Origin: Chthoniobacter sp.
GTDB lineage: Bacteria; Verrucomicrobiota; Verrucomicrobiia; Chthoniobacterales; Chthoniobacteraceae
Assembly (NCBI GenBank): GCA_025351065.1
Contig: JANXWQ010000509.1
Span: 1 to 10,537 of the forward strand
Length of the DNA stretch: 10,537 bases
Direction of reading: 5' to 3'
A program made the position numbers and the translations under genes. This document shows positions 5,117-10,537 of the stretch, one piece after another. The notes beneath the pieces were generated by a model. It did not search any database. It saw only the letters and a list, made by a program, of their open reading frames with translations, and was not told the DNA's origin. Numbering within the stretch: the stretch's first letter is position 1; every line of letters starts with the position of its first letter.

Positions 5117-7675
5117 TTAGACGGCTGCGGCGGCGTGCAACTCCGCCGCGACCGTCGCGAGCGCCGCCGCGCACTCCGCGCTGAGCGCGGCGTCCGTCTC
5201 GCCCGCCGCCAGCCGGTCGAGCTGCGTGCGCAGCGTGTGCAGCCCGAGCAGATGCAAGGACGTGTGGAGCTGATGCCGCACCTTCCGCCGCGCCTCGATG
5301 TCGCCGTTTTCGACCGGCGAGCGCGCCGCGAGAAATTCCGCGGCCATCGTCCCCGCCAGCCGCGCCACGCGCTCCGGCTCGTTCGGGAAAAGCGCCGCGA
5401 GTGCCGCGTGGACGCTGCCTTCGCGCGCGGGTGAGAGGCATTTTTCCAGCAGGGCAAAAAGCGCCGCGGGTTCGACCGGCTTCACCACCACCGCGAGCAT
5501 GCCCGCGGCGAGGCACTCCGCGCGCGTCTCCGCATCCGTCTGCGCCGTGACCGCGAGGATGGGCACGCCGGGCCGCGCGGCCAGCGCCTGCCGCGCAAAG
5601 TCGATGCCGCTCGCGTCCGGCAGTTGCAGATCCACGAGCACGGCGTCGCACGCTTCCGCGCGCAGTTTTTGCAACCCCTCGCGCGCCGTCTCGGCCATCG
5701 CCAGCGTCGCGCCCGTCTCCTCGATCAGCGCGGCCATGACCTCGCGGTTTGAGGCCGTGTCCTCGACGTAGAGCAGCCGCCGCCCGCGCAGGTCCACGAA
5801 CGGTTTCGCCGCCTCGCGCGGCACCGCCACCGACGCGTGCGACGCCGCCATCGGCAGCTCCACCATGAACCGCGAACCTTCGCCCACCTTGCTTTCCACG
5901 GTTAGCGTGCCGCCTTGCAGCTCGATCAAAGTGCGTGTGATGCTCAGCCCCAGCCCGCTCCCGCCGAAGCGCCGCCCGATGCCGCCGTGCGCCTGGTCAA
6001 ACGGCGAAAAAATCCGCCCGATGTGCGCCTCGTCGATGCCGATGCCGGTGTCCTCCACGGCCAGCCGCAGCGCGCCGCCCGCGTACTCCACCTCGAGCCG
6101 GATCGCGCCGTGCTCGGTGAACTTAAGCGCGTTGCCGAGCAGGTTGTTCAGCACCTGGGTGAGCCGCGCGCCGTCGCCCAGCGCGCGCTCCGGCACCTCG
6201 GGCGCGACCTGCACTTTGAACTCCAGCCCTTTTTGCCGCACCAGCGGCCCATGGGTCAGCGCGGCGTCGGCCAGCACTTCGCGCAGCGGAAAAATCGCGT
6301 GCTCGAAAGTCAGTTTGCGCGCGCGGATTTTCGACCAGTCGAGCGCGTCGTTGAGCAGCGCCGTGAGCTGGCGCAAACCCGCGCGCAGCGAGCGCAGGAT
6401 CGGCTCCTGATGCGGCGCGGGCCGGTTGCGGTCGAGCACGCGCACGAGGCCGGAGACGGCGTTGAGCGGCGTGCGGATTTCGTGGCTCATCATGGCGAGA
6501 AAATCGTCGCGCCCGCGGGTGGCGTCGTCGGCCTCGCGGCGCGCGGCCTCCAGCTTTTCCACGCTCTCGCGCACGCGCGCCGTCAGCTCGGCGAACTTTT
6601 TTCCCAGCGCGCCGATTTCATCCCGCCCGCTGTCCGGCGAGACGAATTCCTGCCCCGCCTCGTAGCCCGCCACCGCCTCGGTCAGCACATGCAGCCGCCC
6701 GAGCGGCCCGCGCGCCAGCCACACCACCAGCGGCACCGTCGCGGCGATGCCCAGCAGCGCCGCGAGCAGCGTGCGGTTGCGCGTTTCCGCCAGGCCCGCC
6801 AGCCACACCTCGGGCGGGCACGCCACCCGCGCGCTGACCTGCCGCGCCGCGCCCGGCGCGATGGGAAAACTCGTCTCGCGCACCAGCGTGCCCTCGGGTG
6901 TGGCGTGGTCTTTTGAAAAAGAAAAATCCGTCCCGATGTCGTGGCCGAACCGCCGCGCGGGATCGGGATGCAGCAGGTAGTCGCCGCGCCCGTTGGCGAG
7001 CATGAGCTGCACGCCGGGCGCGGCCTGCGCGGTCAGCGCGTCGAGCAGCGGGCGCAGATCGACATTGATGATGACCACGCCGAAGACCGCGCCGCTGTCG
7101 TCGAGGATGGTCTCCGCTGCGCGCAACGTGGGCAGGTGCGGCACGGTGACGCGGCCAAAATCCTGGTTCAGATCCAGCTCCGAAAGCGAGACCACGCCCG
7201 GCCCCGCGGCCAGCGTGTCGCGCATGTAACCGCGCTGACCCTTTTGCTGGAGCCGATCCGCACGGATCGGCGCGATGCCGCCCGGCGTGTCCGGCGAGCG
7301 GTCCACGCGCACCAGCTCGCGCCCGTCGTCCGCCACGCCGATGAGCCGCACCTGGTAGTAGGCCGGCTTGCCCGCCGCGAGCGCGAGGAATTCCTGCTCG
7401 ACCAGCCCGCCCCACACCGCCGCGTCCGCCGCGCCGCGCCAGCGCACGAATTCCCGCACCGTCGGCGCGGCGGCGAGCGCGCGCACATCGCGCGCGGCAT
7501 CACCCACGCCCGCCTCCACGCGCACCCGCACCAGCGCCAGCTCATGCTCCAGCCGTTCGTCCCACGTCTGGATGAGCCGCGCGCGCGCGCCGCGGTAGTT
7601 CAGCCAGCTCGATAGCGCTACCAGCACCGCCGCGAGCAAGGCCCACACAAGAGCGGAGCGGGTGGCGAGGGACAT
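5117..7675 (-). CDS. Hybrid sensor histidine kinase: Cache-like sensor, HAMP, HisKA, HATPase, receiver, HPt-like
   Basis: This 852-residue inner-membrane kinase has a membrane helix at about 8-25, a periplasmic region at 31-300 with double-Cache-like features (YYQVRLIGVADDGRELVRVD, then a second lobe with FGVVIINVDLRPLLDAL), a second helix at about 302-320 and HAMP at about 320-375. HisKA carries H398 in SHEIRTPLN. The ATPase domain has NLLGNALKFT (N box, 511-520), DTGIGI (542-547), FSPFDQ (556-561) and GGSGLGL (571-577). A receiver (about 632-745) has acceptor D682 and K732. The C-terminal 755-852 resembles an HPt domain, with H801 in RHQLHTSLHLLG. The parts would allow a His-Asp-His-Asp relay, plausibly ending on the convergent LytTR regulator. 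I start at the ATG at 7675, directly before the first helix; the ATG at 7741 would add 22 polar residues, and the still longer open frame is GC-rich noise. No Shine-Dalgarno sequence is apparent. The ligand is unknown. Confidence 0.92.
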   Translation of the reverse strand: MSLATRSALVWALLAAVLVALSSWLNYRGARARLIQTWDERLEHELALVRVRVEAGVGDAARDVRALAAAPTVREFVRWRGAADAAVWGGLVEQEFLALAAGKPAYYQVRLIGVADDGRELVRVDRSPDTPGGIAPIRADRLQQKGQRGYMRDTLAAGPGVVSLSELDLNQDFGRVTVPHLPTLRAAETILDDSGAVFGVVIINVDLRPLLDALTAQAAPGVQLMLANGRGDYLLHPDPARRFGHDIGTDFSFSKDHATPEGTLVRETSFPIAPGAARQVSARVACPPEVWLAGLAETRNRTLLAALLGIAATVPLVVWLARGPLGRLHVLTEAVAGYEAGQEFVSPDSGRDEIGALGKKFAELTARVRESVEKLEAARREADDATRGRDDFLAMMSHEIRTPLNAVSGLVRVLDRNRPAPHQEPILRSLRAGLRQLTALLNDALDWSKIRARKLTFEHAIFPLREVLADAALTHGPLVRQKGLEFKVQVAPEVPERALGDGARLTQVLNNLLGNALKFTEHGAIRLEVEYAGGALRLAVEDTGIGIDEAHIGRIFSPFDQAHGGIGRRFGGSGLGLSITRTLIELQGGTLTVESKVGEGSRFMVELPMAASHASVAVPREAAKPFVDLRGRRLLYVEDTASNREVMAALIEETGATLAMAETAREGLQKLRAEACDAVLVDLQLPDASGIDFARQALAARPGVPILAVTAQTDAETRAECLAAGMLAVVVKPVEPAALFALLEKCLSPAREGSVHAALAALFPNEPERVARLAGTMAAEFLAARSPVENGDIEARRKVRHQLHTSLHLLGLHTLRTQLDRLAAGETDAALSAECAAALATVAAELHAAAAV

Positions 7676-7874
7676 GCGCGGAGAAAAACGCCGCGCCTCG
7701 GGATTGGCAATCCGCGATTCGCGCACCCGATTTTTTTCCATCCGGCGCGGAGCGCGCGATGGGAAAACAGCCCATTTTCTTTGACCGGCTTCCGCTGTCC
7801 GGCGACACACGCCCGCGAGAGTGGCCGGGCAGTCGCCCGGTTCCATTCCCCCCCAACTTGCTTCACCCGATCTT
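7676..7874. other. Divergent intergenic region with several small dyads
   Basis: This lies between the kinase start (minus) and the start of the decayed gene (plus). I see no gene. It holds three short inverted repeats: GGATT/AATCC at 7701-7713, ATGGG/CCCAT at 7759-7775 around AAAACAG, and CCGGGC/GCCCGG at 7825-7840 around AGTC. The last stem extends with G-T pairs. Any could be a regulatory site of the kinase promoter or a piece of repeat; none is decisive. Confidence 0.35.
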
Positions 7875-8281
7875 ATGAAAAACACGCCTCCCACCACCAC
7901 CACCCGCACCACCTCGCCTTTGCGCCGTGCATGTGGACGGCGGGCGGCCCGCCGATCACCGTGACGGAGACTGGCATTTTTGGCGTCACCAATATCACGG
8001 CCATCACTCCGTCCGGCTCGGTGGTGACGAAGGCGGTGGGATTTATTTTTTCGATGACTCCACCGGCGGCACGGCGCGCGTGATCGTGAGCGGCAATGGC
8101 CAGCTGGACATCGCCGGCCACAAAGCGCCGGGCGTGACCGTGGGCTCCATCGAGGGCAACGGGGAGGTTTATCTTCGGGTCGAGAAACCTGACCGTGGGG
8201 AGCAACAATCTGAGCGGCGAAATCGGCCGCTCGAACTACGACTCGCACAGCATCTCGGGCGGCGTGCGCTGGGCGTTCTAA
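7875..8281 (+). pseudogene. Remnant of a large autotransporter-associated beta-strand repeat protein
   Basis: Pieces of one secreted-protein gene appear in order but in changing frames. At 7875 an ATG opens MKNTPPTTTTRTTSPLRRA, a typical start of an extended signal region, which then loses its frame. From about 7940 to 8030 a second frame reads ITVTETGIFGVTNITAI. At 8035-8175 a third frame reads GGIYFFDDSTGGTARV and later APGVTVGSIEGNGEVYL, characteristic of autotransporter-associated beta-strand repeats. After a one-base shift at about 8176 the reading continues as NLTVGSNNLSGEI and then jumps to SNYDSHSISGGVRWAF with a stop at 8279-8281, which looks like the last strands of an outer-membrane barrel. 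Intact relatives are many hundreds of residues long, so large internal deletions are implied. The middle frame stays open into the ABC exporter gene downstream, by lack of stops in GC-rich DNA rather than as a fusion. The repeat fragment is recognised with good confidence; the single-gene reconstruction is inference. Confidence 0.75.
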
Positions 8282-8334
8282 AAACGCGGGCGCTTGCGCC
8301 GCGCGGCTTCGCGCGCATGGTGTGCGCTCCCGAA

Positions 8335-10122
8335 ATGAAAACCATCCTGCGCGTCTTCGCCTACGTCCGCCGCTATCCGTGGATGGCCACGGGCATGCTC
8401 GCGTGCGCGGTGCTCACGACGCTGATGGTCGTGGTTTTCCCCAAGGCCATGCAGCTCATAATCGACGACGTGCGCACGGGACGCGGCGACCGGCTCGTGT
8501 GGCTGGTGCTGGTCGCGGCGGGTTCGTTTTTCGTGCGCGATCTTTTCAATGCGATCCGCATCGTGCTGAACAACACCTTCGAGCAGCGGGTGATTTTCGA
8601 TTTGCGCAGCGATCTCTACGCGCACATCCAGCAGCTCCCGCTGACGTGGTTCGACAACCGGGCGACCGGCGACATCATGACCCGGCTGCTCGAAGACGTG
8701 ACCGCGGTGGAGCGTGTGCTGATCGACGGCATCGAAGGCGGCGTGATCGCGCTGCTCCAGATCGTCATCGTGGCGGCGATGCTTTTTTCCTACAACGCGC
8801 GGCTCGCCTGGCTAGCGCTCGCGCCGGTGCCGCTGCTCATCGCCGGCGCGCTCCTTTATACGCTCACCGCGCCGCGCCGCTACCGGTCGCAGCGCAAGGC
8901 TTCGTCGGCGATGAACTCGTTGCTGCACGACAATCTCGCGGGCATCCGCCAGATCAAGACGTACGTCCGCGAGGAGGCCGAGCACCATCGCTTCAATGCG
9001 GTAAGCGACAGGCTTCGCCACGCCACGCTTTGGGTAATGAAAGTCTGGGCGGGGTACAGCCCGACGATGGATTTCTTCACCAACTGCGGGCTCGTGCTCG
9101 TTGTCTTTCTCGGCGGTCGCGCAGTGCTGGCGGGCGAGATGCAAATCGGCGAACTCGTTGCCTTCCTGGCCCTCGTGAAATTTCTTTATGACCCGATCGG
9201 CAAGCTGCACACGCTGAACCAAATGTTCCAGGCGGGTCGGGCGGCGGCGGCCCGCGTGTTTGAAATCATGGACGAGGCGCCGGAGCCGGGATTGGTCGAA
9301 GGTCCAAATTCGAAACTCGAAAACCAGAAGGCGATCGGCGGCGATATTGAGTTCAAGGATGTGAACTTCTCGTATCAGGGACGCACGAATGTATTGCAGC
9401 ACGTTTCGTTGCGGGCGCGGCCGGGCGAGACCATTGCGCTGGTCGGCACGACCGGTGCCGGCAAGTCCACGCTCGTCAATCTGCTCACGCGATTCTACGA
9501 GTTCGACGAGGGTGACATCACGATCGACGGTGTTCCCCTGCGCGACATTCCGCAGGCGCGCCTGCGCGGCGCGATCGGCCTTGTGACGCAGGAGAGTTTT
9601 CTCTTCAACGGCACGGTCCGGGAGAACCTGCGCTTCGCGAAACCGGATGCGACGGACGACGAGTTGCTCGCGGCGGCGGAGTCGGCCGGAGCGCGCGCGT
9701 TCATCGAGCGGCTTCCGGAAGGCCTGTCAACGCTGGTCGGGGAACGCGGGGTCAAGCTGAGCGTCGGCGAAAAACAGCGCGTCTCGATCGCGCGAGTGCT
9801 GCTCAAGGACCCACCGATTTTGATTCTCGATGAAGCCACCGCGAGCGTCGACAACGAGACCGAGCGCCTCATCCAGGCGGCGCTGGATCGATTGATGTCG
9901 CACCGCACCTGTTTTGTCATTGCGCACCGACTCTCGACCGTGCGCAACGCGGACCAGATTCTCGTCCTGGAGCGCGGTCGCATCGCGGAGCGGGGCCGGC
10001 ACGCGGAACTTCTGCTGCGTGGCGGCAAGTACTCCCAACTTTATGCGGCCAGCCAGCAGCGCGAGGAAGAGGAGTTGCGGACCGGGGCGACGGAATCCGC
10101 CGAAGAAGCCGTCGCGGCCTAG
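8335..10122 (+). CDS. ABC exporter, fused permease and ATPase (MsbA-like)
   Basis: This 595-residue half-transporter would act as a homodimer or heterodimer in the inner membrane, exporting lipids, drugs or peptides by ATP hydrolysis. The membrane domain (about 15-310) has six predicted helices, near 16-36, 54-75, 132-152, 156-178, 248-266 and 268-288, with coupling-region motifs such as LTWFDNRATGDIMTRL (103-118). The ATPase domain (about 336-575) has Walker A GTTGAGKST (371-379), Q-loop Q419, Walker B ILILDE (495-500) with catalytic E500, the D-loop SVD and switch H531. The signature is LSVGE (475-479) rather than the common LSGGQ. Overall length and order match MsbA/LmrA-type exporters, but no neighbour in view reveals the cargo. 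The ATG at 8335 starts directly with the N-terminal segment; an ATG at 8317 would add six residues, and the open frame further upstream runs through the decayed autotransporter gene. A charged tail (EEEEL) follows the ATPase domain. Confidence 0.93.
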   Translation: MKTILRVFAYVRRYPWMATGMLACAVLTTLMVVVFPKAMQLIIDDVRTGRGDRLVWLVLVAAGSFFVRDLFNAIRIVLNNTFEQRVIFDLRSDLYAHIQQLPLTWFDNRATGDIMTRLLEDVTAVERVLIDGIEGGVIALLQIVIVAAMLFSYNARLAWLALAPVPLLIAGALLYTLTAPRRYRSQRKASSAMNSLLHDNLAGIRQIKTYVREEAEHHRFNAVSDRLRHATLWVMKVWAGYSPTMDFFTNCGLVLVVFLGGRAVLAGEMQIGELVAFLALVKFLYDPIGKLHTLNQMFQAGRAAAARVFEIMDEAPEPGLVEGPNSKLENQKAIGGDIEFKDVNFSYQGRTNVLQHVSLRARPGETIALVGTTGAGKSTLVNLLTRFYEFDEGDITIDGVPLRDIPQARLRGAIGLVTQESFLFNGTVRENLRFAKPDATDDELLAAAESAGARAFIERLPEGLSTLVGERGVKLSVGEKQRVSIARVLLKDPPILILDEATASVDNETERLIQAALDRLMSHRTCFVIAHRLSTVRNADQILVLERGRIAERGRHAELLLRGGKYSQLYAASQQREEEELRTGATESAEEAVAA

Positions 10123-10186
10123 GTGGTTCCCACCGGGCGCCTTTCGGCGGTATGAAGAAGTCCTCGGCGATCGACACTTTGGTCGC

Positions 10187-10339
10187 GTGACGCCGCGCTG
10201 GCAGCGGATTGTCATCCCCGCCCTGCTCATCTTTGGGGTGCTAAATTTTCAATTGGCATTTCTTGCCACCACCAACGCGATCTCATCCATGCGACCGATC
10301 ACCTGGGCCGAACTGGTGAGGCACCTGCTGGATTTCTAG
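10187..10339 (+). CDS. Possible 50-residue single-pass membrane protein
   Basis: A frame opening at GTG 10187 reads VTPRWQRIVIPALLIFGV and continues through a hydrophobic helix (about residues 8-28) to a short tail ending LVRHLLDF and a TAG at 10337. The positive-inside N-terminus followed by one helix looks like a genuine small membrane protein. It lies 64 bp after the ABC exporter stop, so co-transcription is possible. The frame is open further upstream and residues before the GTG (YEEVLGDRHFGR) also look protein-like, so the true start may be a rarer codon or the piece may be a remnant. A 12-codon frame from ATG 10152 ends in a TGA overlapping the GTG. Function unknown. Confidence 0.4.
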   Translation: MTPRWQRIVIPALLIFGVLNFQLAFLATTNAISSMRPITWAELVRHLLDF

Positions 10340-10436
10340 GGAGTTTCCTGATCCGCCGGCAGTCCAAAATATTTTTGTCGGGTCGATCCGGACCCTCCTC
10401 GCCTTTTCCGCGACCGGCGGCTAGGCTTCCGCCTGG

Positions 10437-10537
10437 ATGTCATCGGATCTTTCAACGCGCTTTCTTGCCCTAGCCGACTTCGAGCCAGCGGCGCGTGCGT
10501 GCCTGCCCCACGCGGTTTATGAATATGTCGCGAGTGC
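10437..10537 (+). CDS. FMN-dependent alpha-hydroxy-acid dehydrogenase/oxidase, N-terminus (runs off the right edge)
   Basis: The ATG at 10437 opens 33 codons to the window edge. The pattern LADFEPAARACLPHAVYEYV at residues 12-31 matches the conserved N-terminus of the lactate dehydrogenase (LldD), glycolate oxidase and lactate monooxygenase family, in which an acidic-aromatic segment, a short helix and an LPxxxxxYxxG-type turn lead into the FMN-binding barrel. The family oxidises L-lactate, glycolate, mandelate or similar acids to 2-oxo acids. Flavin-binding and catalytic residues lie beyond the window, so the substrate cannot be inferred. The 97-bp gap upstream contains an AT-rich patch (AAAATATTTTT, 10367-10377) that could hold a promoter. 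Confidence 0.65.
   Translation, partial: MSSDLSTRFLALADFEPAARACLPHAVYEYVAS

Noticed and set aside
5914..6916. Plus-strand open frame of 333 codons antisense to the kinase
   Set aside because: His/Arg/Gln-rich translation opposite the conserved HisKA and HATPase motifs; a shadow frame.
7570..7600. GCGCGC-rich tract as a repeat element
   Set aside because: It falls inside the kinase coding region and encodes the Arg-rich RGARAR segment after the first helix.
7676..8248. N-terminal extension of the histidine kinase to 8248
   Set aside because: The extension is Arg/Pro-rich, lacks domain features, crosses the decayed autotransporter gene, and the ATG at 7675 sits directly before the first membrane helix.
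7927..8334. N-terminal fusion of beta-strand repeat sequence to the ABC exporter
   Set aside because: The frame is open by chance; the exporter starts naturally at 8335 and the repeat fragment needs other frames on both sides to make sense.
1..10537. CRISPR array, tRNA, rRNA or insertion sequence
   Set aside because: I found no regularly spaced repeats, no tRNA-like cloverleaf with a conserved T-arm, no rRNA-like sequence and no transposase motifs on either strand.

Overview
The window is GC-rich bacterial chromosome with few recognisable Shine-Dalgarno sequences. A decayed autotransporter-repeat gene, a vanadium haloperoxidase / AlgE-type porin cluster and a compound palindromic repeat together suggest a Verrucomicrobiota bacterium, perhaps of the Opitutaceae. 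That assignment is inference from gene style, not a database match.

Left part (1-4153, all minus strand). A vanadium-haloperoxidase-like gene runs off the left edge (1-752); only its N-terminal 250 residues are visible. About 380 bases without a gene follow, holding a strong 43-bp two-part dyad just upstream of that gene and a textbook intrinsic terminator (1057-1095) for the next unit. That unit is a two-gene operon read right to left: a complete secreted vanadium-dependent haloperoxidase (2627-4153), then an outer-membrane beta-barrel of the alginate-export (AlgE-like) family (1132-2601), 25 bp apart. The two haloperoxidases are diverged paralogues with different export signals.

Middle part (4154-7675). 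Divergent from the operon is a LytTR-type response regulator (4301-4990). The 147-bp shared upstream region carries 9-bp direct repeats spaced 21 bp apart, as LytTR proteins prefer, so the regulator may control itself, the haloperoxidase/porin operon, or both. Converging on it is a large hybrid histidine kinase (5117-7675) with a Cache-like periplasmic sensor, HAMP, HisKA, HATPase, receiver and a C-terminal HPt-like domain. The convergent gap contains a nested inverted repeat resembling a REP/BIME element.

Right part (7676-10537, plus strand). A wrecked gene (7875-8281) keeps a start, a piece of autotransporter-associated beta-strand repeat and a barrel-type C-terminal end, joined by frameshifts and deletions. 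Next come a complete MsbA-like ABC exporter (8335-10122), a possible 50-residue single-pass membrane protein (10187-10339), and the first 33 codons of an FMN-dependent alpha-hydroxy-acid dehydrogenase (10437 to the right edge).

Taken together, the left and middle parts look like a secreted halogen-oxidising module with its own outer-membrane channel and an adjacent phosphorelay. The regulatory link is a hypothesis from layout and site pattern.
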